NCBI GenBank assembly: GCA_046309775.1
Contig: JBKCOM010000040.1
Coordinates: forward strand, 15,562-79,561
Source: JAIXWP01 sp046309775
Lineage (GTDB): Bacteria > Bacteroidota > Bacteroidia > Flavobacteriales_D > Sanyastnellaceae
Length of the DNA: 64,000 bases
Direction: 5' to 3'
Shown here one piece after another: positions 56,101 through 63,346 of this stretch (within the stretch, counting starts at the first letter, position 1; every line of letters begins with the position of its first letter). The translations under genes and the position numbers were made by a program. Under the pieces are notes generated by a model, which was not told the origin of the DNA, made no database searches, and worked only from the letters and a program-made list of their open reading frames with translations.

Positions 56101-56310
56101 TCCAGCTGGCAAAGCATTAAATGCTGCATCAGTTGGCGCAAATACTGTAAAAGGGCCTGGGCCTGACAGTGTTCCTGCAAGACCAGCTTCAATTACTGCC
56201 GTCTCCAGAATCGTGTGATCGGGACTGCCTACAACGACATCCACAACCGTCTGTGCCTTCATTTGAAAGGCCATCACTGCTGCGAAAAGCAACGTAGAGA
56301 TTTTCCTCAT
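53128..56310 (-). CDS. Secreted protein with seven fasciclin (FAS1) domains and T9SS sorting domain
   Basis: This 1060-residue protein has a signal peptide (LLFAAVMAFQMKAQ). Seven consecutive FAS1 domains of about 137 residues each contain FTVFAPTDAAFNALPAG, a YHVV segment and DNGVVHVIDAVL. A type A sorting domain forms the last 75 residues (VYPNPANDF, GVYSIRLINGENV). FAS1 domains mediate adhesion to cells or matrix, so this is probably a cell-surface adhesin. The upstream in-frame ATG would add 17 residues before the signal peptide and is not used. It is monocistronic. Confidence 0.92.
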   Translation of the reverse strand: MRKISTLLFAAVMAFQMKAQTVVDVVVGSPDHTILETAVIEAGLAGTLSGPGPFTVFAPTDAAFNALPAGVLDALLADPSGDLTTILTYHVVGETFFSGDLVDGTFLPTLQGESLSVSVGGSVQINNATVTFADIATDNGIVHVIDAVLLPEAILTATVYDIIENNAQLNTLEAAINAAGLVETLSGTGPFTVFAPTDAAFENLPAGLLESLLNDPDGLLTEILFYHVVSGAVESSSLEDGQVVTTVNGDVVVITISDGLVFVNDAQVVVTDLQADNGIVHIIDAVLVPGPVALPTIFEIVAGSESHNTLEAAILAAGLDQDLSAEGAGLTLFAPTDDAFNALPAGTVEALLEDPAGLLTDILLYHVVGSVNASSSLADGQELITLNGLTLTVTIDDGVFINEAEVILADIEASNGIVHVIDAVLVPAEESNTVWDVIVNSEEHNTLEAAVNAAELAGALSGPGPLTVFAPTDAAFNNLPEGTLEALLADPSGLLTEILVYHVAEGAVTSDMLMDGQQIVTLQGQSVTVTLSEGLVFINDAQVIFADIIASNGVVHVIDAVLTPAQPLESSVWDIIANSADHNTLEVAIEAAGLVETLDFPGTFTVFAPTDDAFNALPAGTIDALLADPGGLLTEILLYHVVGSVALSTDLEDGQEIVTLNGASVTVTFENGNVFINDAQVILADLTADNGVVHVIDVVLIPQAETNTVLDIIVNSPDHNTLEAAVIAAELDGTLAGPGPFTVFAPTDAAFNALPAGTVDALLADPTGLLQEILLYHVVNGAALSSSLSDGDEIETVLGPQITITINADGVFVNDAEVIVFDIIADNGVVHVIDAVLSIPEPFTVWDVIQNSADHTTLEAAISVAGLDTDLDNEEASLTVFAPTDEAFSNLPAGTVIALLGNIPLLTEILLYHVVGATALSTDLEDGQTIETLQGENVTVTINGDGVFINDAQVIVADIIADNGVVHVIDVVLSPPSNVEESSSMSVSVYPNPANDFINVSVSGMDRVMFEVVSMTGARVMEGTLNGSNNQLNVSNLNNGVYSIRLINGENVSVSSFIKQ

Positions 56311-56449
56311 GTTTAGATTTTGTTTTAAATAATTAATAATGTGATTAGGAATAGTTTGCATTCAAACTTGTGTTGTACAACATTAGCAATACAATTTTGT
56401 TCAGCGAATACCCTCGGGCATTAAACAATAAAATGCCGGTACAAGTGTT

Positions 56450-56457
56450 ATTTTTGA
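56450..56457 (+). promoter_or_regulatory. -7 box (TATTTTTG) for the one-module HYR-like gene
   Basis: It is a TAnnTTTG match 21 bp before the ATG. Confidence 0.45.
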
Positions 56458-56478
56458 AATATTTTCACTACAAGCAAA

Positions 56479-56997
56479 ATGAGTAAAGTAATCAAGATAC
56501 AAGCACTAATTTGGATTTCAATATTATGCAATGTTGCGATATCAAATGCACAAATTTCCTTAAACAATTACCCGAAACAATTCGAATGTCAAATAGACGC
56601 GATTTCCGAAATTGAGACTCCAAAAGCTGTTTCATCTTGTGGTGAAATTACTTCAACATTTTCTGACCAAATTTTCTCCGGCGGATGCCTCGGCACCTTG
56701 GTTCGAACCTATTCATTCAAAGACAATTGCGGCAATACCGCAAACGCCGAACAGTACATTTCTTTAAAAGACAACCAGGCTCCCGAACTCATTGGCGAGG
56801 CAAAAGACGCGTCAGTGAAAAAAGGTCAAACAATACCTCCAGCAGCGGTCTTGAGCTCACGGGACAACAGCGGACAAAACTATCCCGTAGAGGTCAGAGA
56901 AGAAAAAACAGCAAATCTCATTACTCGTTTCTACTCCTGTGAAGACGCCTGCGGTAACAAAATCGAGATTATCCAAAGAATCACAATCGAAAATTGA
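56479..56997 (+). CDS. Small secreted protein with one HYR/Ig-like module
   Basis: This 172-residue protein has a signal peptide (ending ISNAQ). Its body matches a single module of the giant protein at the left end of the window: SGGCLGTLVRTYSFKDNCGN, then AEQYISLKDNQAPEL, compared with SGGCQGRIIRSYTATDACGN and APEV there. A second, degenerate copy ends the protein (YSCEDACGNKIEI). It has no T9SS sorting domain, so it is exported only to the periplasm or released by another route. It could be a decayed or minimal relative of the giant protein. Confidence 0.75.
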   Translation: MSKVIKIQALIWISILCNVAISNAQISLNNYPKQFECQIDAISEIETPKAVSSCGEITSTFSDQIFSGGCLGTLVRTYSFKDNCGNTANAEQYISLKDNQAPELIGEAKDASVKKGQTIPPAAVLSSRDNSGQNYPVEVREEKTANLITRFYSCEDACGNKIEIIQRITIEN

Positions 56998-57024
56998 TTA
57001 TTCACATTTTATCAACTTCTTTTT

Positions 57025-57032
57025 TACATTTG
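57025..57032 (+). promoter_or_regulatory. -7 box (TACATTTG) for the 2OG oxygenase gene
   Basis: It is a perfect TAnnTTTG match 22 bp before the ATG. Confidence 0.5.
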
Positions 57033-57054
57033 GCAAAACCAAAAAAGTAAAGAG

Positions 57055-58014
57055 ATGAGTTTACAGGATATGGGAATTCCCAGCGTTGATCTTGCCGACT
57101 TCTTGAGCAATGATCCTCAAAGAAAAAACGCTTTCGTTCAAAAACTTGGTGAAGCATACGAAACGATTGGTTTTGTTGCCGTGAAGAATCACCTCATGGA
57201 TGAAAACACTACCGAAGAACTTTATAAAGAAGTACAAGCTTTTTTCAATCTTCCAGAAGATGTAAAGAAGAAATATGAAGTGGAAGGCCTTGCTGGTCAG
57301 CGCGGATACACTTCTTTCGGAAAAGAACACGCCAAAGGCAGCAATGCCGGCGACTTAAAAGAATTCTGGCATTTCGGTCAATACGTTACGGGAGATGATC
57401 CTATTAAAAATGAATACCCAGAAAATGTAGATGTTGCTGAATTGCCTGGATTCAATGCAGTTGGAAAGACAGCCTACAAGAGCCTTGAAGAAACCGGCAA
57501 ACACATGCTTCGAGCCATCGCTATCTATCTTGGTCTTGACGAAAACTATTTCGATTCAAAGATTCATCATGGCAATAGCATCCTTCGCCCAATCCACTAC
57601 CCTCCTATCACCAGCGAACCAAAAAGTGCGGTGCGCGCCGGACAACACGAAGACATCAACCTTATTACCTTATTAATAGGTGCAAGTGCTGATGGCTTGG
57701 AGGTATTGAATAAAAAAGGTGAATGGGTAGCAGTAACTGCACTCCCTGATCATATTGTAGTAAACGTTGGCGACATGTTGCAACGCCATACCAATGGCAA
57801 ATTAAAAAGTACCACTCACCGCGTGGTGAATCCTCCAAGAGAAAAATGGTCTCAACCAAGATATTCTATTCCATTCTTCTTGCACCCAAGAAGTGAAATG
57901 AAATTGGATTGCTTGCCAAGCTGCATTCCTGCTGGAGAGTCCGCACAATGGCCTCCAATCACAGCAGGTGAATTCCTCGATGAGCGTTTGGCTGAGATTG
58001 GACTGAAGAAATGA
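57055..58014 (+). CDS. 2-oxoglutarate/Fe(II)-dependent oxygenase (isopenicillin N synthase family)
   Basis: This 319-residue protein has an N-terminal DIOX_N domain (GIPSVDLADF, FVAVKNH) and the catalytic jelly roll with iron ligands His-x-Asp...His (GQHEDINLITLL and RHTNGKLKSTTHRV) and the 2OG-binding RYSIPFF. It is a cytosolic non-heme iron oxygenase of unknown substrate. Its stop overlaps the next small gene by 4 bp, placing it at the head of a unit with moaA and moeA, although a terminator-like hairpin lies just inside the next gene. Confidence 0.88.
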   Translation: MSLQDMGIPSVDLADFLSNDPQRKNAFVQKLGEAYETIGFVAVKNHLMDENTTEELYKEVQAFFNLPEDVKKKYEVEGLAGQRGYTSFGKEHAKGSNAGDLKEFWHFGQYVTGDDPIKNEYPENVDVAELPGFNAVGKTAYKSLEETGKHMLRAIAIYLGLDENYFDSKIHHGNSILRPIHYPPITSEPKSAVRAGQHEDINLITLLIGASADGLEVLNKKGEWVAVTALPDHIVVNVGDMLQRHTNGKLKSTTHRVVNPPREKWSQPRYSIPFFLHPRSEMKLDCLPSCIPAGESAQWPPITAGEFLDERLAEIGLKK

Positions 58015-58325
58015 AAGTAAGAATTACGGCGAATGAACTCCGCTTTAGGATTTCTGAGCAGGAAGCCATAGAATTACAAAATGGAAAAACCGTGGAAGTA
58101 TCCACGGTTTTTTCACCTATAGACATTTTCAAAATCGAACTCATTCTATGGCTACCGAACGTTTGTTCGGTTGCTACCGATCATAAAGCCATTCGAGTTA
58201 GCATACCAAAATCCGCATTCAGCAAAGATTCAAAAGAGATCATTCAATACGCTGGAATCGTGGACAATGGCTCTGAAACGGCGCTTCATGTTTTGGTTGA
58301 AGTCGACCTTCCTCATAAACATTAA
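58011..58325 (+). CDS. DUF7009-like small protein before moaA
   Basis: This 104-residue soluble protein opens MKVRITANELRFRISEQEA, like the small DUF7009 proteins found beside molybdenum-cofactor genes in Bacteroidota (MKIRIKGNSIRFRL pattern). It has conserved VSIPKSA and HVLVEVDL segments. It starts within the end of the oxygenase gene (ATGA overlap) and stops 3 bp before moaA. Codons 25-34 encode a perfect terminator-like hairpin. Function unknown; the neighbourhood suggests a link to molybdenum cofactor. Confidence 0.68.
   Translation: MKVRITANELRFRISEQEAIELQNGKTVEVSTVFSPIDIFKIELILWLPNVCSVATDHKAIRVSIPKSAFSKDSKEIIQYAGIVDNGSETALHVLVEVDLPHKH
58085..58113 (+). terminator. Intrinsic-terminator-like hairpin inside the DUF7009-like gene
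   Basis: It has a perfect 12-bp stem (AAAAACCGTGGA/TCCACGGTTTTT), an AGTA loop and six T, 71 bp after the oxygenase stop. By shape it is as good as the terminators listed elsewhere in this window, yet it lies in a reading frame that continues to moaA. Confidence 0.65.
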
Positions 58326-58328
58326 TCC

Positions 58329-59303
58329 ATGCTCATAGACAATCACGGGAGAATAGTAGACTACGCGCGCATCGCGATCACCGATCGATGCAATCTGCGT
58401 TGTACCTACTGCATGCCCGCTGATGGATTGGATTGGCTGAAGAAATCGAATATTCTCAGTTACGAAGAATTATTTCAAACCATTGAAATACTTGCTGAAC
58501 TCGGTTTTAAGAAAATTCGTTTTACTGGAGGAGAGCCTTTTGCGAGAAAAGATTTTCATTCATTTATAAAAAAAGTTTGTGACAGTAAATTGATTCCCGA
58601 AGTACATCTCACTACCAATGGCATACTCGCCGCGCCTTACATCCATGAATTGGCAAATTGGAAATTAGCAGGCGTCAATTTTAGTTTGGATAGTTTGGAT
58701 GAAAAGCGTTTTTATGAAATCACAAGGCAAAATCAACTTAACGAAACGCTCGCTGCACTTCATTCATTTATAAATAGTGGAATAAAAACGAAAGTCAACG
58801 CCGTCGTGATGGCCGATAAAAACATCGAGGATATCATTCCTCTTTGTGAACTCGCATTTAAAAACGACATCGAAGTGCGCTTCATCGAAGAAATGCCATT
58901 CAACGGAGGAGCTCGTCAATCGCAGCCTTGGAATGCACCACGCATACTCGAACATATTGAAAGTGTTTTTGGTAAACTCACTCCTGCAAATCAAGAAGCG
59001 AATGCAACAGCATCTCGCTATACGCTTGCGGGCAGCAAAGGAAGCATTGGCATCATTGCCGCATTCTCCCGAACCTTCTGCGGCACTTGCAATCGCTTGC
59101 GATTCACGCCATCTGGTGAAATCAAAACATGTCTTTATGAAAAGAGTAGCACCAGTTGGCGCGATGTGTTGCGGTCTGGCGCTGATAAAAACAAACTCAA
59201 ACAATTTCTTGCAAACGTTGTCAGTAAGCGCTTTGCAAACGGTTTTGAAGCGGAAAAACAGCGATCGAACATTCAAGAGTCTATGGCCACAATCGGAGGA
59301 TAA
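58329..59303 (+). CDS. moaA: GTP 3',8-cyclase MoaA
   Basis: This 324-residue radical-SAM enzyme performs the first step of molybdenum-cofactor synthesis, GTP to 3',8-cyclo-GTP, in the cytoplasm. N-terminal cluster cysteines are C21, C25 and C28 (RCNLRCTYC) and the C-terminal cluster is in FCGTCNRLRF plus IKTCLY. The SAM motif GGEPF is present. No moaC, moaE or moaD lies nearby, so the remaining steps are encoded elsewhere. It precedes moeA by 3 bp. Confidence 0.95.
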   Translation: MLIDNHGRIVDYARIAITDRCNLRCTYCMPADGLDWLKKSNILSYEELFQTIEILAELGFKKIRFTGGEPFARKDFHSFIKKVCDSKLIPEVHLTTNGILAAPYIHELANWKLAGVNFSLDSLDEKRFYEITRQNQLNETLAALHSFINSGIKTKVNAVVMADKNIEDIIPLCELAFKNDIEVRFIEEMPFNGGARQSQPWNAPRILEHIESVFGKLTPANQEANATASRYTLAGSKGSIGIIAAFSRTFCGTCNRLRFTPSGEIKTCLYEKSSTSWRDVLRSGADKNKLKQFLANVVSKRFANGFEAEKQRSNIQESMATIGG

Positions 59304-59306
59304 TCC

Positions 59307-60485
59307 ATGATACCTGTCAGCGAAGCCAAACATATCATTCTTGAGCACACCCGAAGTTTTGGTACAAAACGCGTTGACTTCAAAGACGCCTTGGGTAAAA
59401 TTCTCGCAGAAGATTTACAGGCCGACCAAGACTTTCCGCCATTCAACCGCGTGATGATGGATGGAATAGCGGTTCGTTTTCAAGATTTAGAAACGCACAA
59501 GAGTTTCAATAAAAAAGGCATCGTGGGTGCAGGTGAAACGTATAATGTAATACCGAACGCGGGTGATTGTATTGAAATCATGACGGGAGCCAAACTTCCT
59601 GAAAGCTTTGATACCGTAGTGCCTTATGAGGATATTGATTTTACTGAAAATAATTTTTCTATAAAAAAAAATCCTTCAAAAGTTGGACAAAACGTCCATA
59701 CAAAAGGACTTGACGCCCGCAAAGGCGACGTACTCGTAGCAAAGGGACGCGTCATCAACGAGAGCATCATTGGCGTGATGGCCTCTATTGGAAAGACAAA
59801 CGTTGAAGTACTTATATCCCCTCGAATCTTGATTCTTTCCGTTGGAAATGAATTGATCGAAATCGATCAAATGCCCAATGAAGTGGAGATTCGAAAATCC
59901 AATGTTTACGCCCTCCACAGCCTTTGCGCCGCAATGGGTATTCAAGCTGAAATGAAACACCTACCCGATGACAGAAATGTGATTCATCAAGCCTTTCAAG
60001 ATATAGAGCACTACGATGTGCTTTTGCTTTCTGGGGGTGTGTCAAAAGGATTGTTTGACTTTGTGCCAACCGAACTCGAGGCTGCTGGTTTTAAAAAGAC
60101 ATTTCATAAAGTAGAACAAAAACCCGGCAAGCCCTTTTGGTTCGGCACGAAAGAGCATCAAGTGGTATTTGCCTTCCCAGGAAATCCTGTATCGACCTTG
60201 GTCTGTGCGAAGTATTATTTCGTGGCGTGGCTTCGGAAGTCGTTAGGTTTAGAACAAAATTCATCCTTTGTAAAACTCGCGGTTGACATCGAAAAAAAAG
60301 GAAGTCTTACGAACTTCCTTGGGGTTAAAATTAAAAATGAAAATAGCGTTTTAATAGCCCATCCCGCTCCTGGCAATGGAAGTGGCGACTTCGCTTCGCT
60401 TGTGCACATCGACGGTTGGGTCGTTTTGCCTGCTGGACAAAATCATTTTGAGGCAGGCTGTTTATTAGAATTCGTGCCCTGCTAA
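59307..60485 (+). CDS. moeA: Molybdopterin molybdenumtransferase MoeA
   Basis: This 392-residue enzyme inserts molybdate into adenylated molybdopterin. It has the motifs DQDFPPFNRVMMDGIA, GA.LP.SFDTVVPYED, LSGGVSKGLFDFV and FPGNPVSTLV, with a C-terminal beta-barrel domain. It is the last gene of the oxygenase-DUF7009-moaA-moeA unit and is convergent with the CpxP-like gene 3 bp away. Its product is needed by the YdeP-type molybdoenzyme encoded 20 kb to the left. Confidence 0.95.
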   Translation: MIPVSEAKHIILEHTRSFGTKRVDFKDALGKILAEDLQADQDFPPFNRVMMDGIAVRFQDLETHKSFNKKGIVGAGETYNVIPNAGDCIEIMTGAKLPESFDTVVPYEDIDFTENNFSIKKNPSKVGQNVHTKGLDARKGDVLVAKGRVINESIIGVMASIGKTNVEVLISPRILILSVGNELIEIDQMPNEVEIRKSNVYALHSLCAAMGIQAEMKHLPDDRNVIHQAFQDIEHYDVLLLSGGVSKGLFDFVPTELEAAGFKKTFHKVEQKPGKPFWFGTKEHQVVFAFPGNPVSTLVCAKYYFVAWLRKSLGLEQNSSFVKLAVDIEKKGSLTNFLGVKIKNENSVLIAHPAPGNGSGDFASLVHIDGWVVLPAGQNHFEAGCLLEFVPC

Positions 60486-60488
60486 TAA

Positions 60489-60956
60489 TTAGCGACGACG
60501 TGGTGGCGGCGGTCCTCCGCCTCCTTCTCCCCTTCTATCGCGCATCTCTTCTAGCAAGCGACGCTTGAATTCTTCTTCCATTTCAAAAAGGCGAGCAGAG
60601 CGCTGCGCGCCTAGGATAGGCATCACATCTTTAATAAACTTCAATTCCAAATCTGCCTCTTCCTTTTTCTTTCGCGCAATCGTTTCTGCCGATTCGATTA
60701 CCGTTTCTTTGCTTGCAGTTGGTTCCAAAGCCTTGTCGCTCGCTTCTTTTACGCTTTTGCGCAACGCCTTACGCGCCGTTTCAAACTCATTAAAGACAGG
60801 CCAAAATTTTTCTGCCTCCGCCACCGTAAGCTCCAGTTCTGTGGTGATATACTGACGCTTCAATGCCTCCAACTTTTCCTTTCGTTCGCCCGGTTGCGCC
60901 ATCACTGCGGTGAAAGCAAACAAGGCAGTCATACTCAACAATAACTTTTGTAACAT
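60489..60956 (-). CDS. Periplasmic CpxP/Spy-like helical protein
   Basis: This 155-residue protein has a signal peptide (LLSMTALFAFTAVMAQ) and long charged helices with ITTELELTVAEAEKFWPVFNEF, similar to the Spy/CpxP and zinc-resistance-type periplasmic proteins of ECF-sigma loci. The C-terminus is GGGGPPPPRRR. The second in-frame ATG is chosen because it opens the signal peptide. It is downstream of an anti-sigma gene and a sigma gene on the same strand (gap 13 bp), so it probably acts as the periplasmic sensor or effector of that module. Confidence 0.75.
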   Translation of the reverse strand: MLQKLLLSMTALFAFTAVMAQPGERKEKLEALKRQYITTELELTVAEAEKFWPVFNEFETARKALRKSVKEASDKALEPTASKETVIESAETIARKKKEEADLELKFIKDVMPILGAQRSARLFEMEEEFKRRLLEEMRDRRGEGGGGPPPPRRR

Positions 60957-60969
60957 ATCTTTTTTATTT

Positions 60970-61503
60970 TTAAAAATCTTCCAAAGCTCCTGACGCGATG
61001 ATGGCATCCATCAACTCCTCGTCTGTCAAGGCTTCAAAAGTATCTGTCGTTTGTGATGAAACTTTTTCCTCTTTTGTATTTGATTCTATTTCCAATTCCT
61101 CATGCACAATGTTCACGATCATCTCTTGGTGGATGGTATCGATGGCAGTGTTGAGATAGTCAATGAACACCTCGTCTGAAACCTCTGCGAGCAATTCAGA
61201 CTCGTCTAAGTCAAGTTGTTGCACCGCGCTCGCAAAATCGACTGTTTGCACAATTTCTGTTTTTTGTGAGTACAACCATATTCCCCAGCCCGCGATCGCT
61301 GCGGCTGCGGCCACAGAAGCCCATTTGAAAAGCGGCAGCACGCGCCCCTTGCTTCTTGTGGTCTTTTGAAGAATAATTTCTTTTTGTGCAGAAAGGTCCA
61401 ACTTCTCCCCGATGGTTTCCGCCTCGATGCGCGCGCGCAATTGGCTGAAATAATCATCTGGTGTTTTGAAAACCTCCTTATTATTTTTTTCTAAAAAATT
61501 CAT
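60970..61503 (-). CDS. Probable anti-sigma factor (single-pass membrane protein)
   Basis: This 177-residue protein has a short cytoplasmic N-terminus (MNFLEKNNKEVFKTPDDYFS), one membrane helix at about residues 61-78 (WASVAAAAAIAGWGIWLY) and an acidic periplasmic tail. It follows the ECF sigma gene with no gap, the usual anti-sigma position. It has no zinc-binding motif. The call rests on topology and context. Confidence 0.7.
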   Translation of the reverse strand: MNFLEKNNKEVFKTPDDYFSQLRARIEAETIGEKLDLSAQKEIILQKTTRSKGRVLPLFKWASVAAAAAIAGWGIWLYSQKTEIVQTVDFASAVQQLDLDESELLAEVSDEVFIDYLNTAIDTIHQEMIVNIVHEELEIESNTKEEKVSSQTTDTFEALTDEELMDAIIASGALEDF

Positions 61504-62055
61504 CTACCAAGTATTGGATGTCTTTATAAAATCTTCAATCTTCGTGACCGCATGATGGAAAGACGCTTTCAGCGCTCCCACCGAAGTGCCCGTGATTTCG
61601 GCGATCTCCTCGTATTTTTTTTCTTCATAATATTTCATTACAAAAACCGCCTTTTGTTTTTCCGGTAGCACCGCCACGGCCGCTTGCAATCGCGCATCGA
61701 TGTCGTCACCGTCAAACAATTCATCTCTTTGGAGGGCAGTGGGCAAACCTGACTTTACATCTTCCATTCGCACGCCCGCTATTTTTTTTGCTTTTTCTAA
61801 AAAAGTAATGCTCTCATGGTAAGCGATGCGGTAGAGCCACGTGCTCACTTTCGAATCCCCTCTGAATTGTTCCAGTCCTTTCCACGCTTTGATAAAAGTG
61901 TTTTGGCAAACATCATCCGCATCATCGTGATCGAGCACCATACGGCGGATGTAGAAATAAATAGGTTTTTGGTATTGATCCAGCATGCACTCGAAGGCCT
62001 TGTCGCGCGCACCTTTTTCGAATAACAGTTCTAATATTTCTTTTTCTTCTGCCAA
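61504..62055 (-). CDS. ECF-type RNA polymerase sigma factor
   Basis: This 183-residue protein has region 2 (DDADDVCQNTFIKAWKGLEQF, VSTWLYRIAYHESI) and region 4 (LPEKQKAVFVMKYYEEKKYEEIAEIT, SVGALKASFHHAV). It heads a three-gene unit with an anti-sigma factor and a CpxP-like periplasmic protein. It is divergent from pyrD, 79 bp away. Confidence 0.9.
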   Translation of the reverse strand: MAEEKEILELLFEKGARDKAFECMLDQYQKPIYFYIRRMVLDHDDADDVCQNTFIKAWKGLEQFRGDSKVSTWLYRIAYHESITFLEKAKKIAGVRMEDVKSGLPTALQRDELFDGDDIDARLQAAVAVLPEKQKAVFVMKYYEEKKYEEIAEITGTSVGALKASFHHAVTKIEDFIKTSNTW

Positions 62056-62122
62056 ACGTTGGAATTTGAAACTATGACCTGAGTTGTATGAAAAGGTTTA
62101 ATCCTTTTTTTTATTCTAAACT

Positions 62123-62130
62123 TATCTTTG
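62123..62130 (+). promoter_or_regulatory. -7 box (TATCTTTG) 4 bp before the pyrD ATG
   Basis: It is a perfect TAnnTTTG match. With four bases to the start codon, the transcript should begin at or beside the ATG. No -33 element is evident at normal spacing. Confidence 0.45.
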
Positions 62131-62134
62131 CCCA

Positions 62135-63145
62135 ATGTATAAGAAAATTATCAAACCCATTTTCTTTTCTCTTGATCCGGAGAGAGCGCATTATTTGGCC
62201 ATGGACGCCCTTCAATTCGTATCGAAACTCCCCGGAGGCAGGTCGCTCATTCGCAGCATTTGCAAACCAAAAAGTCAAACACCCGTGAACGTGTTGGGCA
62301 TTGAATTCCCCAATGCTGTGGGGCTTGCAGCTGGTTTTGACAAAGACGCGCGTTGGGTGGACTTGTTAGAAGATTTGGGATTTGGTTTTATCGAAATAGG
62401 CACCGTCACGCCCTTGGCTCAGCCCGGCAACGACAAGCCACGGCTTTTCAGATTGCCTTTGGACAATGGGCTTATCAATAGAATGGGTTTTAATAACGGA
62501 GGTTCTAAAGCCGCCGCCGAGCGCCTTCGCCAGCGAAAGTCTAAGATTATCATTGGCGGAAACATTGGGAAAAACAAAGTGACCCCCAATGAAAATGCAG
62601 TGGATGATTACATCATTTGTTTTCACGATCTTTTCGATGTGGTCGATTATTTTGTGGTGAATGTAAGTTCGCCCAACACGCCCGGATTGCGCGAGTTGCA
62701 AGACAAAGCACCCTTGTTGGCAATATTGAAAACGCTCCAAGACCTCAACAATCAGAAGCCGAATCCAAAACCTATTTTGTTGAAAATCGCACCAGACCTG
62801 ACCGATAGCCAGTTGGATGATATTGTAGAAATTACAATAAGTTCGGGCATCGCGGGTGTGGTGGCCACGAATACTACTATTTCGAGAGAAGGATTAAAAA
62901 CCGAACGAACGCTCGTGGAAAGTATTGGAGCCGGCGGATTGAGCGGCGCCCCCGTGCGCAAGCGTAGCACACAGGTGGTGGAGTATTTGCATAAGAAGTC
63001 CAACGGAGCCTTACCCATCATCGGTGTGGGAGGCATCCAAACGCGGGAAGATGTAAAAGAAAAAATAGCCGCCGGCGCCTCCCTCGTCCAAGTGTACTCC
63101 GGCTTCATCTACGAAGGCCCTGCGATGGTAAAGAGGCTGCTCTAG
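62135..63145 (+). CDS. pyrD: Quinone-dependent dihydroorotate dehydrogenase (class 2)
   Basis: This 336-residue FMN enzyme oxidises dihydroorotate to orotate at the membrane with quinone as acceptor. It has an N-terminal helical extension (YKKIIKPIFFSLDPERAHYLAMDAL) typical of class 2, then AAGFDKDARWVDLLEDLGFG, GTVTPLAQPGNDKPRLFR, NVSSPNTPGLRELQ and the catalytic serine region. The final motif is GGIQTREDVKEKIAAGASLVQVYSG. It stands apart from pyrR-pyrB but shares the near-leaderless start. Confidence 0.94.
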   Translation: MYKKIIKPIFFSLDPERAHYLAMDALQFVSKLPGGRSLIRSICKPKSQTPVNVLGIEFPNAVGLAAGFDKDARWVDLLEDLGFGFIEIGTVTPLAQPGNDKPRLFRLPLDNGLINRMGFNNGGSKAAAERLRQRKSKIIIGGNIGKNKVTPNENAVDDYIICFHDLFDVVDYFVVNVSSPNTPGLRELQDKAPLLAILKTLQDLNNQKPNPKPILLKIAPDLTDSQLDDIVEITISSGIAGVVATNTTISREGLKTERTLVESIGAGGLSGAPVRKRSTQVVEYLHKKSNGALPIIGVGGIQTREDVKEKIAAGASLVQVYSGFIYEGPAMVKRLL

Positions 63146-63176
63146 CATACTAGTCTACTCTCCCACTAGCCCACTT

Positions 63177-63246
63177 TATTCATTCTCATTCTGATTCTCA
63201 TTCTGATTCTGAATACAGAACGAGAACAAGAACAAGAACGAGAAAA
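63177..63246. repeat. Hexanucleotide array ATTCTS with inverted AGAACR half
   Basis: There are about five ATTCTC/ATTCTG units, then AATAC, then about four AGAACG/AGAACA units. The two halves are imperfect reverse complements and could form a hairpin. Confidence 0.75.
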
Positions 63247-63250
63247 ATAA

Positions 63251-63346
63251 ATTACCCTATTACCCTATTATCCTATTATCCTATTACCCTATTATCCTAT
63301 TACCCTATTATCTTATTATCTTATTACCTTATTATCTTATTATCTC
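63251..63346 (+). repeat. 8-bp tandem array, 12 units (ATTAYCYT)
   Basis: Twelve uninterrupted octamers run ATTACCCT, ATTATCCT, ATTATCTT and similar. The first half ends in CCT and the second half mostly in CTT. Another array of the same unit with 5 copies occurs 534 bp to the right. Confidence 0.85.

Noticed and set aside
56418..56438. GGCATT/AATGCC hairpin before the one-module HYR gene
   Set aside because: It has only six pairs with a 9-base loop and no T-run; it is too weak to call a terminator or operator.
58846..59310. 154-codon plus-strand frame overlapping moaA
   Set aside because: It lies in another frame inside a well-conserved MoaA; composition is basic and serine-rich with no domain.
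63251..63346. CRISPR-like appearance of the 8-bp array
   Set aside because: Units are 8 bp, directly adjacent with no spacers, and no cas genes are present.
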